From: Desulfovibrionaceae bacterium
GTDB taxonomy: Bacteria; Desulfobacterota; Desulfovibrionia; Desulfovibrionales; Desulfovibrionaceae
Reading direction: 5' to 3'
DNA length: 63,483 bases
Assembly (NCBI GenBank): GCA_015709315.1
Contig: JACCQI010000016.1
Coordinates: 1 to 63,483 of the forward strand
Part shown: one piece after another, positions 29,776 to 37,005 of the stretch
Layout of the letters: the number at the start of each line of letters is the position of its first letter
Numbering within the stretch: position 1 is the first letter of the stretch
Position numbers and translations under genes: made by a program
The notes under the pieces: generated by a model
What the model saw: only the letters and a program-made list of their open reading frames with translations
Databases searched by the model: none
Told to the model about the DNA's origin: nothing

Positions 29776-31309
29776 AGGTGAACCTCATGCGTTTTACGAA
29801 CGCGTCGCCAAAGGACGGGTCTCCGGCCAGCTCCAGCCGGGTCAGGGTTGCGGGAATGGACTCGGCGAACCGCCGCGCGCCGGGGTCGGTGAGAAACAGC
29901 TCCGTGCCCTTGAGCGACGTGTTGCCCGCCTTGACCGCCTTGGCCGCGCATCCGGCGGGCAGGAAGCCGAGGGTTTCCAGGTCGTCCAGGTTCACGTGCT
30001 CGCCGAGCGCTCCGGCGATGTGGATGGCGTTAAGCCCTTCCGGGCCGAGATCCGCCTCCCGGAGCAGGACGGACATGGCCAGGTTGAAGGCCGCCTTGAC
30101 CTTGAGGATTTCCTCCACGTCCGAGGCGGGCAGAAAAAGATCGTCGGTGACGGCGAAGGCGGGTTCGCCGTTTCTTTCGGCCACCCTCTCCGCCAGCCGC
30201 GCGGCCAGGGGGGTGGACCCCGGCCCGAACTGGCCGGATTCGGTGAGCACGCCCTGCCGCAGCAGGATGGCAACCAGCGACAGGTAGCCGGTGCCGGTCA
30301 TGCCCGGCTCGTCCTGCGGGCCGTCGAAATATCGCGCCTCAAGCCCCTTGGGGGTCAGGGTGAAGCCGGTGATCGCCCCCGGCCCGGCGGCGCGGCCGAA
30401 GGTCAGTCCCACGCCTTCCAGCGCCGGTCCCATGGGCACGCTGGCGCAGAACCGTTTGTCCGGCGCGAGGGAGAGGATGAATTCGCCGTTGGTGCCGAGG
30501 TCGGCCAGCAACAGCGGGTAGCGGGGCGCGTCGCCGTACTCCACGGCGGTCAGCCCGGCGGACAGGTCCGCGCCCACGAACGGGGCCAGAAGCGGCGGGA
30601 TGTAGGCCGGGGGCAGGTCCGCGCCCAGCTTCTTTTCGTCGCCGCCGACATAGGACAGGGTGTAGGGCGCGCTTGCCAGGTCGTCCGGCTTCTTGCCGAG
30701 CAGGATATAGGTCATGGCCGGGTTGCCGGAGATGGCCAGGCCCGTGCATTGGCCGTCCAGGTTGTCGGCCGCCAGCCGGACCAACTCGGCGATGCGGTCG
30801 GTGACCAGCGCGCGGAGCACGAACCGGCCTTCGGCCGTGGCCGCCGCGGCCAGCCGCGACATGACCTCGGACCCCATGCCGGTCTGCGGGTTGAGTTCGC
30901 TGCCCGAGGCAACGGGTTCGCCCTGCGCCAGCGCGGTCCAGTGGATGGAGGTGGTGCCCAGGTCCACGGCGAGTTGGAAGTCGCCCGCGGCCTGCCGGAT
31001 GGAGCGCACGGCCCGCTTGGTGCGGCGCGGCTCGGGCAGCTCGATCTCGCACGGCGCGGAAGGATGGAGGCAGGAGAGCCGCCAGCCGTGGTCAACGGCG
31101 TCCTGGCCGAGCTTGCGGAGTTCGTCGCCGCCCGCTTCGGGAGGGTTGGCGAGAAAGCGCACGCGGCACAGGCCGCATTTGCCCAGGCCCGAGCAGAGCG
31201 GCACGCCGTGCCACAGCCGGGACAGGAAGATGGTCCGGGCCAGGGTATCGCCGTCCTTGGGTTCCAGGGCGAACCGGCCGCCGTCGTGCGTATGGATCAG
31301 TATGCTCAC
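29765..31309 (-). CDS. Ferredoxin-ASKHA protein (reductive activator of corrinoid enzymes type)
   Basis: 514 aa. N-terminal [2Fe-2S] ferredoxin domain with Cys39, Cys45, Cys48 (CSGLGKCGLC) and Cys80, then an acetate-kinase/Hsp70-type ATPase fold (DUF4445): phosphate-1 LAVDLGTTSIHW, LLLADLGTNGEF, IHIAGALGEHV. Proteins of this design use ATP to reduce inactive Co(II) corrinoid proteins. The GTG at 31309 has GGAG at 7 nt and begins at the ferredoxin strand; the in-frame ATG at 31360 lacks a binding site. It lies 88 nt after the cobalamin-riboswitch operon on the same strand. The partner corrinoid protein is not in the window. Confidence 0.86.
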   Translation of the reverse strand: MSILIHTHDGGRFALEPKDGDTLARTIFLSRLWHGVPLCSGLGKCGLCRVRFLANPPEAGGDELRKLGQDAVDHGWRLSCLHPSAPCEIELPEPRRTKRAVRSIRQAAGDFQLAVDLGTTSIHWTALAQGEPVASGSELNPQTGMGSEVMSRLAAAATAEGRFVLRALVTDRIAELVRLAADNLDGQCTGLAISGNPAMTYILLGKKPDDLASAPYTLSYVGGDEKKLGADLPPAYIPPLLAPFVGADLSAGLTAVEYGDAPRYPLLLADLGTNGEFILSLAPDKRFCASVPMGPALEGVGLTFGRAAGPGAITGFTLTPKGLEARYFDGPQDEPGMTGTGYLSLVAILLRQGVLTESGQFGPGSTPLAARLAERVAERNGEPAFAVTDDLFLPASDVEEILKVKAAFNLAMSVLLREADLGPEGLNAIHIAGALGEHVNLDDLETLGFLPAGCAAKAVKAGNTSLKGTELFLTDPGARRFAESIPATLTRLELAGDPSFGDAFVKRMRFTYVD

Positions 31310-31397
31310 GCGTTTCTCCGTCAATCCGGGCAGACTAGCCCATGGCATCGGGGTTGGCAATACGCGCCCGATTAGCGGGCGGGATGGCGGGGATGGG

Positions 31398-32201
31398 TCA
31401 GCAGCGGGAAAGCCGCTTGAGGGCGTCGTCCAGGTGTTCCAGCCAGATGTTCACCAGCCGGTCGTATTCGCCGGCCCCCTTGAGCAACGGCTCGCACTCG
31501 ATGTCCGCCTGTTCCAGCCGGGTCTTCCAGCTTTTTTCGGAGTCGCCGATCATGTCGCGCGCCACGTGCCAGCCCGCGCCGAACAGGAAGGGGACGAGGT
31601 ACGCCTTTTTCACGCCGTCGGCCCGGAAACGGGCGATGACCGCGTCGATGCCCGCCTCCTTCTGGTGCTCCATGACGCCCATATGTACGGTCTTGTCGCG
31701 CTTCTGGAAGGCGCGGTGCAGGGCCTCGTAATAGATGGCCCCGTCGTGCCGGGTGCCGTGGCCCATGAAGAGCACGGCGTCATTCTCGCCCTTGCCCTCC
31801 TCGGCGATGGACAGGATGAGCTCGGCCACCCGCTCGACGCCTGTTTCACCGGCCACCAGGGGAAAGCCCACCTCCACGCGGGTGAAGCCGCCCTCCATGA
31901 GCATCATCTCGTTGGCCAGGCCGAGTAGTTCGTGGAACTCGTTGCCCGGCACCAGGTGCAGGGACTGCAATGCCACGTGGGTCACGCCGTCCGCCAGCAG
32001 CTCGTCCAGGGCCTCGCGCACGGACTGGACCTCGGTGCCCGCCTTCCGCATATGGCCGTGGATCACCTTGGAGGTGTAGGCCAGCCGCACGGGCAGGTCG
32101 GGATGGGCCGCGCGCACCCGTTCGAGGATGTGGTCCAGCGACGCGATGGCGTTCTGGTGGCGGGAGCCGAAAGCGGCCAGGACAATGGCTGTCTTCATCA
32201 T
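31398..32201 (-). CDS. cbiK: Cytoplasmic anaerobic cobaltochelatase CbiK
   Basis: 267-aa class II chelatase inserting Co2+ into sirohydrochlorin in the anaerobic B12 route. Start TAIVLAAFGSRH, metal-site candidates His148 (FMGHGTRHD) and His212 (GAGWHVARD), and the conserved GDSEKSWKTRLE. There is no signal peptide, unlike the second chelatase at 35676-36653. ATGATG start; the first ATG overlaps the stop of the upstream C20-methyltransferase by 4 nt (ATGA), so the two successive enzymes of the pathway are coupled. Confidence 0.93.
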   Translation of the reverse strand: MMKTAIVLAAFGSRHQNAIASLDHILERVRAAHPDLPVRLAYTSKVIHGHMRKAGTEVQSVREALDELLADGVTHVALQSLHLVPGNEFHELLGLANEMMLMEGGFTRVEVGFPLVAGETGVERVAELILSIAEEGKGENDAVLFMGHGTRHDGAIYYEALHRAFQKRDKTVHMGVMEHQKEAGIDAVIARFRADGVKKAYLVPFLFGAGWHVARDMIGDSEKSWKTRLEQADIECEPLLKGAGEYDRLVNIWLEHLDDALKRLSRC

Positions 32202-32911
32202 TCCTCGTTCTTTTTGACCAGGGCCAGTGAAAAGTAGTGCGGCCTCTCGGGTGCGTCCTTGATGTCGGTCAGGATGGATTCGCCGTCCATGCCCAGCCGG
32301 GACACCAGAACCGTCTTGTCGTCGAGCCGGAGCCGGGTCAGGGTGTCGCGGATTTCCTCGAAATTCTTATATGCCTTCAGGATAACGGCATTGTCGGCCA
32401 CGTCAAGCTGCGCTTCGAGCTTTTCCATGTCGGTCACGCCCGAGGTGATGAGCACCGACTGCCTGGACTCTGCCAGGACGAACCCGATGCGGGCGGCGGC
32501 CGCGTGGAAGGAGGTGATGCCCGGAACGGCCCGCAGCCGGGTGTCCGGGTCCAGGTCGAGCAGGGTGCGCTGGAGGTAGCCGTAGGTGGAGTAGGTCAGG
32601 GGATCGCCCAGGGTCAGGAAGGCTGCGTCGCGGCCCTTGTCCAGTTCGGCGGCCACGATCTTCGCGTTGGCCTGCCACGCCTTTTCCAGTTCCTCGGGGT
32701 CCTTGGTCATGGGGAAGCCCAGGCGGATGACCTCCACCCCTTCCCTGAGGTGCGGCCGGGCGATGGAGTAGGCCGTGGAGTAGTCGTTTTTGGTGGAGGC
32801 GGCGGCAAAGATGACGTCCACCGTTCCCAGGGCGCGGATGGCCTTGAGGGTGATGAGTTCCGGGTCGCCGGGGCCGACCCCGATGCCGTAGAGCGTGCCT
32901 TTTTCAATCAT
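32198..32911 (-). CDS. cbiL: Cobalt-factor II / precorrin-2 C20-methyltransferase
   Basis: 237-aa SAM-dependent tetrapyrrole methylase that methylates C20 right after cobalt insertion. Features: GIGVGPGDPELITLKAIR, then the FLTLGDPLTYSTYGYL motif and VPGITSFHAAAARIG, with the C-terminal VVSRLG-type loop (VLVSRLGMDGE). Because CbiK follows immediately, the cobalt-containing substrate (CbiL) is more likely than precorrin-2 (CobI). It lies 68 nt after the binding-protein gene. Confidence 0.93.
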   Translation of the reverse strand: MIEKGTLYGIGVGPGDPELITLKAIRALGTVDVIFAAASTKNDYSTAYSIARPHLREGVEVIRLGFPMTKDPEELEKAWQANAKIVAAELDKGRDAAFLTLGDPLTYSTYGYLQRTLLDLDPDTRLRAVPGITSFHAAAARIGFVLAESRQSVLITSGVTDMEKLEAQLDVADNAVILKAYKNFEEIRDTLTRLRLDDKTVLVSRLGMDGESILTDIKDAPERPHYFSLALVKKNEE

Positions 32912-32979
32912 GCATGTTCCTTGCGTGCGCCAGGGGGAAGCCAGACTGTGGCCTGTTTCCTGTAAGGCGTCAATCGCTC

Positions 32980-33873
32980 CTACCAGTGCAGGAGCCGGTA
33001 TACGGTTTCAATGCCGGTGAGCAGGCGCATGGTCGGCCTGGATACCAGGTGCTCGTCCACCAGGAAGACGGCGTTGTTCAACACGGCCTTGATGCGCGAG
33101 GCGGCCGGGCCGTTGCGGATGGTCTTTTCGGAAACCTTGTTCATGGCCCCGTGCTGGGCCAGGTAGACGTCGATGTCGCGTCCCTTGGCGAGCAGCCGTT
33201 CCAGGCCGTAGTAGGCGATGTTGGTGCCGTGCCTGGGTTGGGCGTCGGGGGCCACGTTCCGGCCGCCCGCGTAGTGCAGGACGAACAGGGGCATGGACCC
33301 GGGCGAGAAGGTGGCGAACTTGGCGTGGATGGACTCGAAGAAGACCCTGGGCCGGTCCTTTTCGGACAGATGCTCCAGCCGCTGCTCGAAGAATTCGATC
33401 CTGTCGCGGAAGGCGCGGACCATGTCCTCGGCCTGTGATTCCCTGCCGGTCAGCTTGCCCAGCGTGCGCCAGTAGCCGTACATCTCGCCGATGGTGTTCG
33501 GCTGCAGGGAGACTACGGTAATGCCGTGATTTTCAAGTCTTCTCCACAGGGCGGGGTATCCCTTGTCCAGCATGGGCCGGATGAGGACCAGGTCCGGCTC
33601 GGCGGCCAGGAATCGCTCCACGCCGTCGCGGGCGTTGAAGGGCGTCTTGGCCAGCGCCTTGGCCGGGTAGTCCTCATTTCGGGTGACGCCCACGATGGTC
33701 TCGTCCAGGCCCAGCTCGAACAGGTTTTCGCTGTGGGCCGCGTACAGGGAGATGATGCGGGTGAACGGCTTGTCGAAGGTGATGGTCCGGCCCGCGTCGT
33801 CGGTCACGGTCATGGACTGTGCGGCGGCGGGCAGGAGGAGAACGAGCAGAAAGGCTTGAAGAATGCGGATCAC
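32980..33873 (-). CDS. ABC transporter binding protein, cobalamin/siderophore class (BtuF-like)
   Basis: 297 aa, with a signal peptide (MIRILQAFLLVLLLPAAAQS) followed directly by the FecB/BtuF fold: MTVTDDAGRTITFDKPFTRIISLYAAHSENLFELGL, GVTRNEDYP, AAEPDLVLIRP, and the C-terminal lobe ending in LVSRPTMRLLTGIETV. It should deliver its ligand to the permease and ATPase encoded just upstream in the transcript. Riboswitch control and corrin genes on either side point to a corrinoid or cobalt-related ligand; sequence alone does not exclude a ferric chelate. ATG overlaps the ATPase stop by 4 nt. Confidence 0.87.
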   Translation of the reverse strand: MIRILQAFLLVLLLPAAAQSMTVTDDAGRTITFDKPFTRIISLYAAHSENLFELGLDETIVGVTRNEDYPAKALAKTPFNARDGVERFLAAEPDLVLIRPMLDKGYPALWRRLENHGITVVSLQPNTIGEMYGYWRTLGKLTGRESQAEDMVRAFRDRIEFFEQRLEHLSEKDRPRVFFESIHAKFATFSPGSMPLFVLHYAGGRNVAPDAQPRHGTNIAYYGLERLLAKGRDIDVYLAQHGAMNKVSEKTIRNGPAASRIKAVLNNAVFLVDEHLVSRPTMRLLTGIETVYRLLHW

Positions 33874-34655
33874 GGTAGTTCCTGTGCGTAAATGACGGCC
33901 GGGCCGGTTTCGGTGTCCAGGACGCCGGCCCGGACGCGGAAGACCGCCTCGATGTTGGCCGGGGTCAGGGTTTGCTCCACGCTCCCGGAAGCGTGCGCCG
34001 CGCCCTGGGCGAGCATGGTTATGCGGTCGCAGAATCGGGCCGCCAGGTTGAGGTCGTGCAGGACGGCGATCACGGTCCGTCCCTTTTCGCGGGCCAGCCG
34101 TCCGAGTTCGGACATGGTTTTCAGGGCGTGGCGGATGTCCATGGATGCGGTCGGCTCGTCCAGGAGCAGGGCCGGGGTGTCCTGGGCCAGCCCGCGCGCC
34201 ACCATGGCGCGCTGCCGCTCCCCGCCGGACAGGTCGGCCAGCACGCGGTCGCGCAGGTGGCCGAGGTCCATGATGGCCAGGGACTTTTCCGCGATGTCGA
34301 GGTCCTTGGCCCGGGGCCGGGCGAACCGGGGAATGTGCGGGTGGCGGCCCATGAGCACGGTCTCGAACACGGTAAAGGGAAAGTCGGACGCGGGCTGCTG
34401 CTCTACCAGGGCCAGTCGGCGGGCGAGCCGTGATGCGGGATACTCCCTGGACGGGACCCCGTCAAGGGCGGCGTTGCCCCGGCCGGGCGGCAGGTGACCG
34501 GCCAGCAACCCGAGCAGGGTGGACTTGCCGCACCCGTTGGGGCCGACGATGCCGTGGACCAGGCCGGGTTCGAACACGAGGTCCAGGCCGCGCAGGACCG
34601 GCGTGGGACCGTAGCCGAAGGAGAGGCTTGTGACGGCGAGCGTGGCGCTATCCAC
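33870..34655 (-). CDS. ABC transporter ATPase, FecE/BtuD-like
   Basis: 261-aa nucleotide-binding subunit. Walker A GPNGCGKST, signature LSGGERQR, Walker B PALLLDEPTASMD, and the switch His in VIAVLHDLNLAARF are intact. Length and motif spacing fit importers of metal chelates and B12. It overlaps the permease gene by 8 nt and the binding-protein gene by 4 nt, forming a tightly coupled permease-ATPase-binding protein set. Confidence 0.93.
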   Translation of the reverse strand: MDSATLAVTSLSFGYGPTPVLRGLDLVFEPGLVHGIVGPNGCGKSTLLGLLAGHLPPGRGNAALDGVPSREYPASRLARRLALVEQQPASDFPFTVFETVLMGRHPHIPRFARPRAKDLDIAEKSLAIMDLGHLRDRVLADLSGGERQRAMVARGLAQDTPALLLDEPTASMDIRHALKTMSELGRLAREKGRTVIAVLHDLNLAARFCDRITMLAQGAAHASGSVEQTLTPANIEAVFRVRAGVLDTETGPAVIYAQELP

Positions 34656-35667
34656 GGCGCGTCCTCCGGCTGCGGGCGAAAAGATGGCAGAAGACCGGCC
34701 CGCCGATGAGGGCCGTGAGCACGCCGATGGGCACTTCCTGAGGCAAGACCGCGCGGGTCAGGGTGTCTGCGGACAGGAGCAGGATGGCGCCGCCCAGGCC
34801 GGACGCGGGCAGCAGCCAGCGGTTGTCCGGGCCGATCACCAGCCGCATCAGATGGGGGATGATCAACCCCACGAAGCCGATGACGCCGCTGACCGCCACG
34901 CAGACCGCGCTCATGAGCGAGGCCGTGACCAGCAGGAACAGGCGGACCCTGCCCGCGTCCACGCCCAGGCTCTTGGCCGAGCGCGTGCCCAGGCCCATGA
35001 CGTTCAGGTCGCGGGCGAAGAAGAGGCAGGCCAGGAATCCGGGCAGCACGGCGCAGGCGGCCAGGGCGGCGTCGGTCCAGGTGCGGGCCGTGAAGCTGCC
35101 CATGAGCCAGAAGACGATGACCGACACCCGCTCGTCCGCCAGGTATTTGATGAAGCTCAGCCCCGCCGACAGGATGGCCGACACGATGACGCCCGCCAGG
35201 ATTAGGTTGGCGGGGTTGAGTTCGCCGTCGCGGCCGGACATGGCGATGACCGCCAGGAGCGTGGCCGTGGCACCGATGAAGGCCATGAGCGGCAGGGTGG
35301 CCGGACCGGCGAAGGCCAGCCCGAGCAGCAGGGAAAGGGCCGCGCCGAAGGCCGCGCCGGACGACACGCCCAGGGTGAACGGGTCGGCCAGGGGGTTCAG
35401 GAGCAGCCCCTGGAAGACCGCGCCGGAAACGGCCAGGCCGAAGCCCACCAGCAGGGCACACAGGATGCGGGGCAGGCGCACGTCCATGACCACGCTCGCC
35501 TTGAGCGGGTCCACGGTTGCCGCCGCTTCCCGCAGCCGGTCCGTGAGGACGGCGGCCACCTCGCCCGGCGAGACCGGGATGAACCCCATGCCTGCGGCCA
35601 GGATCACCAGGCCCGCCAGGGAGCAGGCCAGGATGGAGATGGCGGTTGCGCGGGAAACGGCGGTCAT
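34648..35667 (-). CDS. ABC transporter permease, FecCD/BtuC family
   Basis: 339-aa polytopic inner-membrane protein with the BtuC/FecCD features: DVRLPRILCALLVGFGLAVSG, GLLLNPLADPFTLGVSSGAAFGA, GLSFIKYLADERVSVIVFWLMGS, and the C-terminal EAA-like loop VIGFVGLIIPHLMRLVIGPD. ATG 35667 is supported by AAGGA, which overlaps the stop codon of the upstream exported chelatase gene. The longer open frame upstream is antisense-type noise over the chelatase gene. Confidence 0.93.
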   Translation of the reverse strand: MTAVSRATAISILACSLAGLVILAAGMGFIPVSPGEVAAVLTDRLREAAATVDPLKASVVMDVRLPRILCALLVGFGLAVSGAVFQGLLLNPLADPFTLGVSSGAAFGAALSLLLGLAFAGPATLPLMAFIGATATLLAVIAMSGRDGELNPANLILAGVIVSAILSAGLSFIKYLADERVSVIVFWLMGSFTARTWTDAALAACAVLPGFLACLFFARDLNVMGLGTRSAKSLGVDAGRVRLFLLVTASLMSAVCVAVSGVIGFVGLIIPHLMRLVIGPDNRWLLPASGLGGAILLLSADTLTRAVLPQEVPIGVLTALIGGPVFCHLFARSRRTRRG

Positions 35668-35675
35668 GGATATCC

Positions 35676-36653
35676 TTACGGAAGCAGGTGCTTCTGCGCC
35701 ATGGCGTCGGCGAGATGGCGGACGTAGATGTCCGCCCAGGCGTCCACCATGCCCAGACCGCGCAGGTCGGTCTTGACCGTGTAGCCCGTCTTGGCGAGCA
35801 TGACCTTCCAGGCGTCGTCCTCGTCGCCCGCCATGTCGTTGGAGGCATGGTCTCCGGCCACGATCATGAACGGCTTGAGCAGGACGTTCCTTTTGCCCGA
35901 AGCCTTGAGCAGGGGCAGCATGTCGTCGAAGCCGGGGTAGCCCTCCACGCAGGCCACGAACACGGGATACTCGTGCGCGGACTGCATCTCGCGCTGGAAT
36001 TCGGCATAGATGCCGGTGGAGTAGAAGTCGTTGCCGTGGCCCATGTAGACCAGGGCGGCGTCCAGTTTCCTTGCCTCGTCCACATCCGCCTTGAGGGCCT
36101 CGGCCGCGACGGCCACGTCCTCGGTGTAGGGGCGGGCGTCGCCGGGCATGCCGAGCGCCGGGCGGCCCAACCGCATGGAGGCGAACGGCAGGGACTTGGC
36201 CTTGACCGTGCGGATGGAGCGCAGACCGACGAGCAGTTCCTTGAGGTCCGCGAACTCTTCCCCCGCAAAAACGTGCAGGGACTGGACGGCCACGTTCTTG
36301 TAGCCCGCGTCGGACAGGTCGGCCAGGGTGGCCAGCGGACTCTTCACGGAGAGGACGTCGGCGGGCACGCCGGGATTGGCCTTTTGCCACGCCTTGTCGT
36401 CGCGGCGTTCCCGCCAGATGTCGCGGATGATGCTGGAGGTGAAGGCCAGTTTGACCGGCACGTCGGGATGGGCCTTTTCGATCTTCGCGCGGATGTTCAG
36501 GATGGACTGGAGCGCCTCGGGATAGGAGGTGCCGAAGGCGGCCAGGACAATGGCCTGTTTGGCCGGTCCGTTGTCGTGATGTCCGGCCATGGCCGGAGCG
36601 GCCAGGATCAGGGTGAGAACGCACGCCAGGAGCGTTTTCCAGGTTCGATGCAT
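35676..36653 (-). CDS. cbiKp: Exported CbiK-type chelatase (CbiKp-like)
   Basis: 325 aa. The N-terminus MHRTWKTLLACVLTLILAAP-AMAG is a clear Sec signal peptide with an AMA cleavage site; the mature part is a class II chelatase (QAIVLAAFGTSYPEAL, VQSLHVFAGEEF). Candidate metal ligands are His206 (VYMGHGNDF) and His269 (IVAGDHASND). It corresponds to the periplasmic CbiKP described in Desulfovibrio vulgaris, where a heme-binding His tetramerises the enzyme; I could not place that His here with confidence. First gene after the cobalamin riboswitch; GGAGG at 7 nt. Confidence 0.92.
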   Translation of the reverse strand: MHRTWKTLLACVLTLILAAPAMAGHHDNGPAKQAIVLAAFGTSYPEALQSILNIRAKIEKAHPDVPVKLAFTSSIIRDIWRERRDDKAWQKANPGVPADVLSVKSPLATLADLSDAGYKNVAVQSLHVFAGEEFADLKELLVGLRSIRTVKAKSLPFASMRLGRPALGMPGDARPYTEDVAVAAEALKADVDEARKLDAALVYMGHGNDFYSTGIYAEFQREMQSAHEYPVFVACVEGYPGFDDMLPLLKASGKRNVLLKPFMIVAGDHASNDMAGDEDDAWKVMLAKTGYTVKTDLRGLGMVDAWADIYVRHLADAMAQKHLLP

Positions 36654-36660
36654 GGGTTTT

Positions 36661-36675
36661 CCTCCGATTGGGAGG
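36661..36675 (-). promoter_or_regulatory. Hairpin that can hide the cbiKp ribosome binding site
   Basis: Read on the minus strand, CCTCC - 5-nt loop - GGAGG, where GGAGG is the Shine-Dalgarno sequence 7 nt before the cbiKp ATG. This is a plausible translational arm of the riboswitch expression platform. Confidence 0.6.
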
Positions 36676-36696
36676 GCGTTTGCGGGAAATGAAAAT

Positions 36697-36726
36697 CCCC
36701 TTTTCCGTGGAAAGCCGGAAAAGGGG
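36697..36726 (-). terminator. Leader terminator-like hairpin between riboswitch and cbiKp
   Basis: On the minus strand, a perfect 11-bp stem CCCCTTTTCCG / CGGAAAAGGGG with an 8-nt loop, followed by ATTTTCATTTC. The U tract is interrupted, but the position inside the leader fits a regulated attenuator. Confidence 0.6.
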
Positions 36727-36826
36727 TGCCGTTTTTTCCCTTCAGTGCCGCAAGTGGTGAGCCCTCGTACCACCGGGGCAGAACCGTTGTTTCCGAGCCG
36801 TTGCCGTTTTTCGGCGGCCCGTTCAG

Positions 36827-36966
36827 GCAGGTCTTCCGGCTGGCCCCTCGCGCTTTCGCCTTCCCGGGCAATGGCCCAGTGGCATGTTGAAAGCGTTCGG
36901 CGGGGCGTCACGGCGGCGGGTCCGCTCCCGATTCGCACGGGATTCCCTATTGAGCTTGTAGCACCT
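36827..36966 (-). promoter_or_regulatory. Adenosylcobalamin riboswitch
   Basis: The minus strand carries the diagnostic elements in order: GGTGCTACAAGC at the 5' end (36966-36955), AATAGGGAAxxCCGTGCGAATCGGG, GCGGACCCGCCGCCGTGACG, GCCACTGG ... CGGGAAGGCG, and the B12 box AGCCGGAAGACCTGCC (ends near 36827). Established behaviour of this class is repression of downstream B12 synthesis or transport genes when the coenzyme is plentiful. It governs cbiKp, the ABC importer, cbiL and cbiK. The leader between it and cbiKp (36654-36826) contains the hairpins listed separately. Confidence 0.95.
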
Positions 36967-36977
36967 GAAGTCGTGAA

Positions 36978-37005
36978 ATTATGTCCGGCGGGGCCGCTAT
37001 GTCAA
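36978..37005 (-). promoter_or_regulatory. Promoter of the cobalamin operon, overlapping the cheA stop
   Basis: Minus strand: -35 TTGACA (37005-37000), 16-nt spacer, -10 CATAAT (36983-36978), predicting a transcript start just before the riboswitch. The -35 hexamer is also the last Leu-Thr codon pair of cheA, next to its TAG stop. Confidence 0.75.

Noticed and set aside
31365-31384. Hairpin between cbiK and the ASKHA gene as a terminator
   Set aside because: CGCCCG/CGGGCG stem exists but has no U tract on either strand, so it is not called a terminator.
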